Shown in pieces: positions 1-5,377 of a stretch of 5,377 nucleotides of DNA. Position 1 is the stretch's first letter, and each line of letters starts with the position of its first letter. The notes beneath the pieces were generated by a model. That model saw only the letters and a list, made by a program, of their open reading frames with translations, was not told the origin of the DNA and made no database searches. The stretch is taken from the NCBI GenBank assembly GCA_002403785.1, contig DHIM01000058.1, forward strand, positions 1-5,377. Reading direction: 5' to 3'. Made by a program: the position numbers and the translations under genes. The DNA comes from Clostridium sp. UBA4746 (GTDB lineage: Bacteria > Bacillota > Clostridia > Clostridiales > Clostridiaceae).

Positions 1-2
1 GC

Positions 3-146
3 TATGGATTACTTGATGGTAATCCTCGAACTCAAAGAGAAATTTCAGTAATTCTAGGAATTTCTAGATCCTACATATCTAGAATTGAACGGAGAGTATT
101 AAAGAAGCTTAACAAAGAGTTAAATAATAGTAATATATATAGTTAA
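3..146 (+). CDS. sigK: RNA polymerase sporulation sigma factor, SigK-like, C-terminal end (partial)
   Basis: This is the 3' end of a gene that begins outside the window; 47 codons are visible in frame 3, ending at TAA 144-146. The peptide carries a sigma-70 region 4.2 helix-turn-helix, which binds the -35 promoter element. It starts YGLLDG and continues TQREISVILGISRSYISRIE, then RRVLKKLNKEL. The SRSYISRIE recognition helix resembles the mother-cell sporulation sigma factor SigK more than SigE (usually SQSYISRLE) or the forespore factors. SigK directs late mother-cell transcription for spore cortex and coat assembly. The N-terminal regions (core binding, -10 recognition, any pro-sequence) are not visible, so skin-type interruption cannot be judged. 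A hairpin terminator follows about 70 bases downstream. The sigma-factor identity is secure; assignment to SigK rather than SigE rests on this short motif and family knowledge. Confidence 0.75.
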   Translation, partial: YGLLDGNPRTQREISVILGISRSYISRIERRVLKKLNKELNNSNIYS

Positions 147-215
147 AGTATGGTATTTTTTAGATATGTATTGCATAGTATAGAGTATAGCGTACGAATG
201 AAGTAAGCGATAGTT

Positions 216-250
216 AATAGCCATTCTCCCCAAGAGAGTGGCTATTTTTA
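216..250 (+). terminator. Rho-independent terminator after the sigK-like gene
   Basis: An inverted repeat pairs 216-228 with 234-246 (AATAGCCATTCTC with GAGAGTGGCTATT). It has 13 base pairs, one of them a wobble, and a 5-base loop. The + strand continues with a short T run (TATTTTTA). It lies 70 bases after the sigma-factor stop codon and is the likely transcript end for that gene. Confidence 0.8.
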
Positions 251-485
251 TAACTTATTATATTATATTAGGTTCATTATTCATGTAATAGTACCTACAT
301 AATAATGGTATCTCGAAACGGGGAAAGAAGCTGTACATCAAAAAATGAAAACACAGACATAAGTTGGGTTGTTGGTGTGATTCAGAGAAATGTTGGCGAT
401 GCCCTTGGGTACATGATAAAACATTATAGATAAAGTGAGGGGTATTATGAAATCTTCAATTCTTTCTTTTCAAGTAGAATTGCAT
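247..485. other. Intergenic stretch with a less AT-rich unexplained island
   Basis: No gene here is convincing. Bases 247-280 are very AT-rich. An inverted repeat with one bulged C pairs 277-287 (TTATTCATGTA) with 296-305 (TACATAATAA) around an 8-base loop. Bases 305-440 are clearly richer in G than the flanks. They contain a 42-codon open frame (ATG 305, stop TAA 431-433) reading MVSRNGERSC..., with a hydrophobic-then-basic end WVVGVIQRNVGDALGYMIKH. It has no ribosome binding site, since the bases before the ATG are CTACATAATA. I do not recognise this peptide. The stretch could be a decayed gene remnant, a structured RNA or a small real gene. I found no match by eye to riboswitch or T-box consensus elements. 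Confidence 0.4.
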
Positions 486-535
486 AAAGATACCTCTAAC
501 CGTAGTTTTATTATCCTACGATTAGAGGTATCTTT
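486..535. terminator. Long hairpin, probable bidirectional terminator
   Basis: Arms 486-505 and 516-535 pair over 20 positions with a single C/A mismatch (AAAGATACCTCTAACCGTAG with CTACGATTAGAGGTATCTTT), leaving a 10-base loop. On the + strand the stem ends in TCTTTT, a usable U tract. On the minus strand the tail is only CTTTATGC, which is weaker. It lies 28 bases beyond the stop of the minus-strand nitroreductase, so it most likely ends that transcript and also blocks transcription arriving from the left. Confidence 0.75.
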
Positions 536-562
536 TAATTAAGTAAAATGTTAATGTGAAAA

Positions 563-1162
563 TTATTTAAATATCTTAATACGATCCTCTAATGGTTGGA
601 ACTGTTTTTCATCAGGTATAGCTGTTGGTTTTCCGAATGGCATTTGTGATATAAGTTTCCAATTTTCTGGTATGCTCCATTCTTTTTTTACATCCACTTC
701 AATGAGTTCATTATAATGTTGTAGAGATGCACCAAAACCCTCAATTTCTAATGCGGACCATATAACATATTGATGCATCCCACTTGACTGTTGAGACCAA
801 ACTGGGAAATTATCCTTATAAGAAGCGAAGTTTTTCTGCATTGATTCAATTACACTAATATCTTCAAAGAATAAAACAGTACCATATCCATTGTGAAATG
901 AATTTATTTTGTCTTCAGTTGAAGCAAAATTCTCAACAGGAACTATCTTTCTTAAAGTATCTTTTGTAATATCCCATAATTTATCGTGATGTTTTTGTAA
1001 TAACAAAACTACTCTTGCACTTTGAGAATTAAATGGTGAGGGCGTATTTTTCACAGCCTGATCAACAACTTTTTTAATTACCTCATCCGTTGTCACCTTT
1101 TCTTTACTAATTCCATAAATTGTGCGTCTGTCTGCTACAGCAGTGTAAAAATCTTTTTTCAT
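563..1162 (-). CDS. Nitroreductase family protein, Frm2/Hbn1-like
   Basis: The product is a 199-residue cytoplasmic flavoprotein of the nitroreductase superfamily, in the short Frm2/Hbn1-like subgroup. This group is expected to bind FMN as a homodimer and reduce nitro compounds, quinones or similar electrophiles using NAD(P)H; the true substrate is not known. Visible family motifs are RRTIYGI (12-18, FMN phosphate contact), TPSPFNSQSAR (40-50), GYGTVLFFED (92-101), EGFGASLQHYN (141-151) and MPFGKP (174-179). The length is normal for the subgroup and nothing looks broken. The ATG at 1162 is supported by AAAGGA at 1171-1176 with an 8-base gap. The gene appears to be monocistronic, with its own strong promoter upstream and the 486-535 hairpin downstream. 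It is divergent from the three-gene operon. The palindrome inside its promoter suggests redox- or electrophile-responsive repression, but no regulator gene is in view. Confidence 0.92.
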   Translation of the reverse strand: MKKDFYTAVADRRTIYGISKEKVTTDEVIKKVVDQAVKNTPSPFNSQSARVVLLLQKHHDKLWDITKDTLRKIVPVENFASTEDKINSFHNGYGTVLFFEDISVIESMQKNFASYKDNFPVWSQQSSGMHQYVIWSALEIEGFGASLQHYNELIEVDVKKEWSIPENWKLISQMPFGKPTAIPDEKQFQPLEDRIKIFK

Positions 1163-1225
1163 ATTATTATTCCTTTAATTTATTATTGAATTTTGTTTTT
1201 TCATTATCTACAAATAGAAGTTAAT

Positions 1226-1254
1226 ATATTATTACTAATTAGTAATATTGTCAA
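1226..1254 (-). promoter_or_regulatory. Sigma-A-type promoter of the nitroreductase gene
   Basis: Read on the minus strand, a perfect -35 hexamer TTGACA (1254-1249) is followed by a 17-base spacer and a -10 hexamer TAATAT (1231-1226), one change from consensus. Transcription would start near 1219, about 57 bases before the start codon. This is the best promoter in the window. Confidence 0.85.
1230..1247. promoter_or_regulatory. 18-bp perfect palindrome, probable repressor operator
   Basis: TATTACTAATTAGTAATA is its own reverse complement. It lies in the spacer of the nitroreductase promoter and overlaps the last two bases of the -10 region, so a bound dimer would block RNA polymerase. The TACT...AGTA half-sites recall operators of HxlR-family regulators such as YodB, although the spacing here is 4 rather than the 7 bases reported for YodB. 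A MarR-family protein is equally possible. The regulator is not encoded in this window. Confidence 0.7.
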
Positions 1255-1446
1255 ATATTTTTTGATTCTCATGTTAATCATTTCATTCATTAATTAAAAT
1301 CATCATATAAAAAACAACTCCACACTTAACATAAATCTTAATTTATATCATATTACAGCTTAGATTTAATACCATATTTTTTATATTTAGGAATATTTTT
1401 CACATTAATAGTACAGAATAAAAAAAGTGATAGTAGAAAAAGATGC
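1255..1446. other. AT-rich divergent intergenic region upstream of the three-gene operon
   Basis: This stretch must contain the start signals for the plus-strand operon unless it is transcribed from further left. I see no strong promoter. The best + strand candidate is TTAACA (1326-1331), a 17-base spacer, then CATATT (1349-1354); it matches 5 of 6 and 4 of 6 consensus positions, which is weak in DNA this AT-rich. No riboswitch-like or terminator-like structure is evident, only short AT inverted repeats such as TAAATCTTAATTTA at 1332-1345. The leader from the candidate promoter to the start codon would be about 100 bases. Confidence 0.3.
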
Positions 1447-1458
1447 AAGGAGGAAGGT

Positions 1459-2397
1459 ATGAAAGTTGGTATTCCTAAAGGCTTATTATATTATAAATAC
1501 TACCCTTTTATAAAAAGTTTTTTGATCGAACTAGATGCAGAAATAATTACATCTTCAGATACGAATAAAAATATATTAAACGGAGGAATTAAATACTGCG
1601 TAGACGAGGCTTGCTTGCCTATAAAAATATTTCATGGACATATATTAGATATAAAGGACAAATGCGATTTATTAATAATACCAAGATTTATGAGGGTACG
1701 GGAGCGTGAATTTATATGTCCCAAGTTTTGTGGGCTTCCAGAAATGATATTATGTAGTATTCCCAATATGCCAAAGGTAATGACAGAACCTATATATGCA
1801 ACTAATGATAAGGACCTATATGTTTGGTGTAAAAAACTAGCAGCAATGATTACGAAAGACAAAAGTAAGATAAAAGTTGCATTTAACAAAGCTCTAGACG
1901 AACAGAGAAGCACTAAATTTGGTATTAAAGATGAAGGCTATAAAATAACTATCGCTTTAGTAGGACATCCATACAATCTCTACGATACTTTTATTAATAT
2001 GAATATAGTAAAAAAGTTAAACAAATTAGGAGTTGGAGTCATAACAGAAGAATACGTGAAGGAAGAACAAATTAAATTAGAAGTAAAAACTCTTTTTAAA
2101 CGACCCTTCTGGACTTTTGCCGCGAATTCTTACGGATTTACAACAAGTATAGCAAAAAACAAAGAAATAGATGGGGCTATATATATATCATCCTTTGCTT
2201 GTGGTATAGACTCTGTTATTATCGAACTTATCAAAGAAAAAATTGGAGATTTCCCTCTTTTAGTTTTAAAAGTTGATGAACATACTGGTGAAGGCGGTGT
2301 AGATACAAGGATTGAGGCTTTTATTGATATGATTGAAAGGAAAAATAATAATGAAGATAACATTTCCACATTTCGGCAACACACATCTTGCAGCTAA
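1459..2397 (+). CDS. DUF2229/COG3580 family protein, 2-hydroxyacyl-CoA dehydratase activase-associated
   Basis: The 312-residue product belongs to the DUF2229 family (COG3580), annotated as acyl-CoA dehydratase activase-related. Its biochemical role is not established. It begins with the family signature MKVGIPKGLLYYKYYPF (1-17). Cysteines that could hold an iron-sulfur cluster lie in YCVDEACLP (C47, C52), FICPKFCGLP (C87, C91) and SSFACGIDS (C248). The end carries EHTGEGGVDTRIEAFIDMIER (274-294), a block also found at the end of the next gene's product, so the two proteins are probably homologous in their C-terminal domains. No signal peptide or membrane segment is seen, so it is cytoplasmic. 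ATG 1459 is preceded by AAGGAGG at 1447-1453 with a 5-base gap, an excellent start. The last 15 residues (298-312) lie past the usual end motif and are encoded in the overlap with the next gene. It is the first gene of the operon and a probable partner of the ATPase encoded third. Confidence 0.88.
   Translation: MKVGIPKGLLYYKYYPFIKSFLIELDAEIITSSDTNKNILNGGIKYCVDEACLPIKIFHGHILDIKDKCDLLIIPRFMRVREREFICPKFCGLPEMILCSIPNMPKVMTEPIYATNDKDLYVWCKKLAAMITKDKSKIKVAFNKALDEQRSTKFGIKDEGYKITIALVGHPYNLYDTFINMNIVKKLNKLGVGVITEEYVKEEQIKLEVKTLFKRPFWTFAANSYGFTTSIAKNKEIDGAIYISSFACGIDSVIIELIKEKIGDFPLLVLKVDEHTGEGGVDTRIEAFIDMIERKNNNEDNISTFRQHTSCS
2336..2341 (+). promoter_or_regulatory. Ribosome binding site deciding the second operon gene's start
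   Basis: AAAGGA lies inside the end of the preceding gene, 9 bases before ATG 2351. It supports MKITFPHFGN as the true N-terminus. The upstream in-frame TTG at 2333 would add MKGKII, but its first codons overlap this site and it has no comparable ribosome binding sequence of its own. Confidence 0.7.
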
Positions 2398-3448
2398 AGC
2401 ACTATTTGATGGACTAGGTATAGAATGCATAATTCCACCATTTAATAACAACGAGGCTATGGAGCTAGGTTCTAAGTTTTCTCCTGAAGAAATGTGCTTA
2501 CCCTATAAAATAATGATGGGCAATTATTTGCAAAGCATAGAACTTGGAGCAGATACCATACTCCTTCCTGGAAGCTGTGGGCCTTGTAGATTTGGTGAGT
2601 ACTGTGAATTACAGATGAATGCACTAAAGAAAATGGGACATGATTTAACTTTCATTGTAATTGATAGCCCTTTTGACATAGGTAAAGAGGAATTTTTAAA
2701 CCGCCTATCCAAGATTTCAGATAATAGTACCTTAGGTAAAATTCAAAAATTTAGAGCGTTAAAGTTAGCCTATACTGTAAATGAACTAATCGATAAAATT
2801 GAAAGTAAAGTACATTATTTAACAGGATTTGAAGTAAATAAAGGTGAATTCAAGAAACTTTTAGAAGAATGTATCGTAAATGCTACCAAAGCAATTGGGC
2901 CTTCACAAATGGTGAATATCCTAAAAGAATATAAGAATAAAATCAATGACATTCCTATTAATAAACATAAGTCTCCAGTAAAAATTGCTATTATTGGTGA
3001 GATCTATACTGTAATTGAACCTTTTTCTAATCTTTATATAGAAGATAAACTTATGGACTACGGTGTCACAACTAAAAGAATGCTTACCCCTAGTTGGTGG
3101 ATTAAAGATGCAGTACTTAGTCCATTTAAACTTAACTCTATTGATTTAAGAAAAGCATCTAGAGAGTATCTTCCATATTATATTGGTGGGCACGCTAGAG
3201 AATGTATAGGAGAAGTACTACTTGCTAAAAAAGAAAATTTTGATGGAGCAATTCAAATTTTTCCTATGGGATGTATGCCAGAAATTGTATCAAAAGCAAT
3301 TTTAACTAAGATTTCTAGCGATAAAGAATTTCCGATAATGACTTTAATAGTAGACGAAATGACTGGCGAAGCAGGATATGTTACTAGGATAGAAGCATTT
3401 GTAGATATGTTAGAGAGGAGGAAAAACAATGTACTATATGGGAGTTGA
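2351..3448 (+). CDS. COG3581 family protein related to 2-hydroxyacyl-CoA dehydratase subunits
   Basis: The 365-residue cytoplasmic protein belongs to COG3581, distantly related to the cluster-bearing D-components of (R)-2-hydroxyacyl-CoA dehydratases. Its substrate is unknown. The N-terminus is ITFPHFGNTHLAAKALFDGLG (3-23). Candidate iron-sulfur ligands lie in EEMCLPYK (C49), PGSCGPCRFGEYC (C76, C79, C85), ARECIGE (C285) and FPMGCMPE (C308). PGSCGPCRFGEYCELQMNAL is the most recognisable family block. The end has DEMTGEAGYVTRIEAFVDML (335-354), nearly the same as the end of the preceding product. By analogy, the cluster would accept an electron from the activase encoded downstream. Start ATG 2351 is preferred over TTG 2333 because of AAAGGA at 2336-2341 and because family members begin near this point. 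The gene overlaps its upstream neighbour by 47 bases and its downstream neighbour by 20, which implies translational coupling. Confidence 0.87.
   Translation: MKITFPHFGNTHLAAKALFDGLGIECIIPPFNNNEAMELGSKFSPEEMCLPYKIMMGNYLQSIELGADTILLPGSCGPCRFGEYCELQMNALKKMGHDLTFIVIDSPFDIGKEEFLNRLSKISDNSTLGKIQKFRALKLAYTVNELIDKIESKVHYLTGFEVNKGEFKKLLEECIVNATKAIGPSQMVNILKEYKNKINDIPINKHKSPVKIAIIGEIYTVIEPFSNLYIEDKLMDYGVTTKRMLTPSWWIKDAVLSPFKLNSIDLRKASREYLPYYIGGHARECIGEVLLAKKENFDGAIQIFPMGCMPEIVSKAILTKISSDKEFPIMTLIVDEMTGEAGYVTRIEAFVDMLERRKNNVLYGS
3417..3421 (+). promoter_or_regulatory. Ribosome binding site of the activase gene
   Basis: GGAGG within AGAGGAGG sits 7 bases before ATG 3429 and inside the end of the preceding gene. 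This favours the 3429 start (MYYMGVDVG) over the in-frame ATG at 3438, which would be 16 bases away. Confidence 0.8.
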
Positions 3449-4385
3449 TGTAGGATCTGTAAGTACTAACATTGTACTATTAGATAATGCATCAAATGTT
3501 TTAGAAAAATTATATTTAAGAACAAAAGGTAAACCTATAAAAGCAATTCAAGATGGGTTAAAAATATTAAGCGAAAAATATGATACTAAACAAATAAAAT
3601 CAGTTGGAACTACAGGTAGTGGAAGACAAATGGCATCTTTCTTAATAGGTGCTGACATAGTAAAGAATGAAATTACTGCTCATGCAGTAGCATCCCTGGG
3701 CATTGACAAAGATGTGAATACCATATTAGAAATTGGTGGTCAAGATTCAAAGATAATTCTATTAAAAAATGGCATAGTAACAGATTTTGCAATGAATACT
3801 GTTTGCGCAGCAGGTACCGGGTCTTTTCTTGATAGACAAGCAGAACGACTAGAGATACCTATTGAAAATTTTGGAGAGTATGCATTAAAATCAAAAGCCC
3901 CTGTGAGAATAGCTGGAAGATGTGCTGTTTTTGCAGAATCTGACATGATACATAAGCAACAACTTGGTTATAATGAAGAAGACATAATCGGAGGCCTTTG
4001 TGAAGCAATGGTAAGAAATTATCTAAGTAACGTAGGAAAAGGCAAACAAATTCGATCTAAAATATTTTTTCAAGGCGGAGTTGCAGCGAATATTGGCATT
4101 AAGGTAGCTTTTGAAAAGGCCTTAGATACTGAGGTTTATGTTCCAGAGCATTATAATGTAATGGGGGCTATAGGGGTCGCAATACTTGCAAAGGAAAAAG
4201 TCATGAAGACATGTAAAACAAATTTCAAAGGTTTTGAAATAGCCTTTAATGATTTTGTACCTAGAAATATTGAATGTAATGGCTGTGGTAATAATTGTGA
4301 AGTAATTGCCATAAAAGATGGAGAAAAAACTATAGGCTGCTTTGGAGATAGGTGTGGAAAATGGAGCAATAAAATGGTGATATAA
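3429..4385 (+). CDS. Acyl-CoA dehydratase activase-type iron-sulfur ATPase (BadF/BadG/HgdC family) with cysteine-rich tail
   Basis: The 318-residue protein is an ASKHA-fold ATPase of COG1924. Characterised relatives are dimers with one bridging [4Fe-4S] cluster that couple ATP hydrolysis to one-electron transfer into dehydratase or reductase clusters. The core is intact. It has phosphate-1 loop GVDVGSVSTN (5-14), GTTGSGR (60-66), phosphate-2 loop EIGGQDSK (101-108), cluster cysteines in TVCAAGTGSFLDRQAERL (C126) and AGRCAVFAES (C165), and adenosine motif GGVAAN (216-221). The usual activase fold ends near MGAIGVAILA (245-254). About 60 more residues follow, with CNGCGNNC (C283, C286, C290), C304 and GDRCGKW (C309), a possible extra metal or cluster site. 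The gene is last in the operon and overlaps its neighbour by 20 bases. The ATPase and electron-donor role is well supported by the motifs; the acceptor is inferred to be the two upstream products, and no canonical HgdA/HgdB pair is present. Confidence 0.93.
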   Translation: MYYMGVDVGSVSTNIVLLDNASNVLEKLYLRTKGKPIKAIQDGLKILSEKYDTKQIKSVGTTGSGRQMASFLIGADIVKNEITAHAVASLGIDKDVNTILEIGGQDSKIILLKNGIVTDFAMNTVCAAGTGSFLDRQAERLEIPIENFGEYALKSKAPVRIAGRCAVFAESDMIHKQQLGYNEEDIIGGLCEAMVRNYLSNVGKGKQIRSKIFFQGGVAANIGIKVAFEKALDTEVYVPEHYNVMGAIGVAILAKEKVMKTCKTNFKGFEIAFNDFVPRNIECNGCGNNCEVIAIKDGEKTIGCFGDRCGKWSNKMVI

Positions 4386-4396
4386 AATTTCGAGAA

Positions 4397-4427
4397 AAAA
4401 ATAGACAATAATATATTGTCTATTTTT
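4397..4427. terminator. Bidirectional rho-independent terminator between convergent genes
   Basis: A perfect 14-bp stem pairs 4397-4410 (AAAAATAGACAATA) with 4414-4427 (TATTGTCTATTTTT) around a 3-base loop (ATA). The stem supplies an A run on one side and a T run on the other, so it works in both directions. It begins 11 bases after the activase stop and ends 5 bases before the stop of the minus-strand ATPase gene, so both transcripts can share it. Confidence 0.92.
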
Positions 4428-4432
4428 ATAAT

Positions 4433-5377
4433 TTATAAATTCCAGCAAGCTACTCGATGCCCTCCACCTATATCTTCAAACTTAGGTTCCTCTTTTGTGC
4501 ATTTTTCTATGCACTTAAAACATCTTGTATGAAAACTGCATCCGGAAGGTGGATTAATTGGACTTGGTACATCACCTTTTAATATTATTCTGTTTTTCTT
4601 CTTAGTTGGATCCGGAATTGGAATAGCTGAAAGTAATGCTTGGGAATATGGATGTTTAGGTTCATGGTAAAGTATATCTCCATCTGCTAATTCAACCATT
4701 TTTCCTAAATACATTACACCAACTCTTGTGCTTACATGTTTAACTACATTTAGTCCATGTGCAATGAATAAATAAGTCAAATCAAATTCTTTTTGCAAAT
4801 CATGAAGCAAATTTAGTACCTGAGCCTGTATAGAAACATCTAATGCTGATACTGGTTCGTCGCAGACTATAAGTTTAGGATTTAAAGAGAGGGCTCTTGC
4901 AATACCAACCCTTTGTCTTTGACCACCACTAAATTCATGAGGATATCTGTTTCTATGAAAACTAGCGAGTCCAACACAGTTTAAAAGTGAGAGAACTCTT
5001 TTTTCTATGTCCTCTTTTTTTTCTGTTTTATTTACCTTCATAGGTTCAGCTATTATATCCCCAATGTTCATCCTTGGGTTAAGAGAGGAGTAGGGGTCTT
5101 GAAATATAATTTGAATGTTTTTCCTCATACTCTTTTGCTCTTTTTTTGATAACTTAGCTACATCTCTTCCCTCAAAAATCACTTCACCTGAGGTTGGAGC
5201 CATTAAATTAACTAACATTCTACCAGTAGTTGATTTACCACAACCAGATTCGCCAACTAACCCTAATGTTTCACCCTTAAAAATATTAAATGATACACCG
5301 TCAACAGCCTTAACATAATCTGTGGTTCTTCCAAATACACCAGACTGTACAGGAAAATATTTTTTTAAATTTTTAAC
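4433..5377 (-). CDS. Oligopeptide/dipeptide ABC transporter ATP-binding protein, OppF/DppF-like (N-terminus outside window)
   Basis: The reading frame is open from the right edge to TAA at 4433, giving 314 visible residues. The internal ATG at 5218 is not the start, because it would remove the Walker A motif. The protein is one of the two cytoplasmic ATPases of a peptide or nickel-type importer. Visible in order, numbered from the first visible residue: FPVQSGVFGR (8-17), typical of the OppF/DppF subunit; Walker A GESGCGKST (42-50); Q-loop FQDPYSSLNPR (92-102); signature SGGQRQR (150-156); Walker B LIVCDEP (169-175); switch H207; and a C-terminal oligo-HPY domain starting near EPKHPYSQALLSAIP. 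Cysteines at 280, 286, 289, 293 and 311 (GCSFHTRCFKCIEKC...ACW) match the cysteine cluster of this family, some members of which bind [4Fe-4S]. The H-loop reads AHGLNVV where AHDL or SHDL is usual. Partner permease, OppD-like and binding-protein genes would lie to the right. The peptide substrate is a family-level inference. Confidence 0.93.
   Translation of the reverse strand, partial: VKNLKKYFPVQSGVFGRTTDYVKAVDGVSFNIFKGETLGLVGESGCGKSTTGRMLVNLMAPTSGEVIFEGRDVAKLSKKEQKSMRKNIQIIFQDPYSSLNPRMNIGDIIAEPMKVNKTEKKEDIEKRVLSLLNCVGLASFHRNRYPHEFSGGQRQRVGIARALSLNPKLIVCDEPVSALDVSIQAQVLNLLHDLQKEFDLTYLFIAHGLNVVKHVSTRVGVMYLGKMVELADGDILYHEPKHPYSQALLSAIPIPDPTKKKNRIILKGDVPSPINPPSGCSFHTRCFKCIEKCTKEEPKFEDIGGGHRVACWNL

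Noticed and set aside
305..433. 42-codon + strand frame as a real small gene
   Set aside because: No ribosome binding site before ATG 305 and no recognised homologue; kept as part of an unexplained island rather than called as a CDS.
247..485. Riboswitch, T-box or CRISPR array in the left intergenic region
   Set aside because: No T-box TGGNACCGCG-type core, no c-di-GMP or cobalamin consensus segments and no spaced direct repeats could be found by eye.
447..542. 31-codon + strand frame starting MKSSILSFQVELHK with a GTGAGGGG sequence upstream
   Set aside because: More than half of it is the terminator hairpin at 486-535, so the open frame is most simply a by-product of the inverted repeat. 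No recognisable protein features.
1632..1913. Minus-strand 93-codon frame inside the first operon gene, and similar antisense frames at 2130-2451, 2524-2712, 3740-3946 and 4122-4448
   Set aside because: They lie opposite well-supported coding genes, lack ribosome sites and family motifs, and arise from the complementary strand of AT-rich codons.
2333..2350. TTG start that would extend the COG3581 protein by MKGKII
   Set aside because: A rare start codon without its own ribosome site; ATG 2351 has AAAGGA at a proper distance and gives the usual family N-terminus.
4433..5218. ATG at 5218 as the start of the ABC ATPase
   Set aside because: The frame continues upstream with an intact Walker A motif (GESGCGKST) and OppF-type N-terminal residues to the window edge, so the gene is simply truncated by the window.
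5115..5318. Plus-strand 67-codon frame opposite the ABC ATPase
   Set aside because: Antisense to the conserved Walker A region of a clear gene; no motifs or start signals.

Overview
The window looks like chromosomal DNA from a low-GC, endospore-forming Firmicute, most likely a Clostridium-type anaerobe. Three things point that way: strong AT bias with AT-rich codon use, strong AGGAGG-type ribosome binding sites, and the 3' end of a sporulation sigma factor (sigK-like) at the left edge. The (R)-2-hydroxyacyl-CoA dehydratase activase family, which fills the centre, is typical of anaerobes.

Layout from left to right. Bases 3-146 encode the C-terminal helix-turn-helix end of a SigK-like sigma factor (+), followed by a hairpin terminator at 216-246. 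Bases 247-485 hold no convincing gene, but contain a visibly less AT-rich island with an inverted repeat and a short unexplained open frame. A long hairpin at 486-535 separates this from a minus-strand nitroreductase of the Frm2/Hbn1 type (563-1162). That gene has a near-consensus promoter (TTGACA, 17 bp, TAATAT) with an 18-bp perfect palindrome in the spacer, which suggests control by a repressor of the HxlR or MarR type. A divergent AT-rich intergenic stretch follows.

The centrepiece is a tightly overlapping three-gene plus-strand operon (1459-4385). It encodes a DUF2229/COG3580 protein, a COG3581 protein related to 2-hydroxyacyl-CoA dehydratase subunits, and a BadF/HgdC-type ATPase activase (COG1924) with a cysteine-rich C-terminal tail. 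Together they look like an ATP-driven low-potential electron-transfer machine (archerase type) made of an iron-sulfur ATPase and two cysteine-bearing partners. No CoA-transferase, canonical dehydratase pair or other pathway gene is present here, so the substrate is unknown.

A perfect-stem bidirectional terminator (4397-4427) separates the operon from a convergent minus-strand gene (4433-5377, cut by the window edge). That gene encodes an OppF/DppF-type oligopeptide ABC transporter ATPase with a C-terminal cysteine cluster. Nothing in the sequence links the transporter to the archerase-like operon beyond adjacency.
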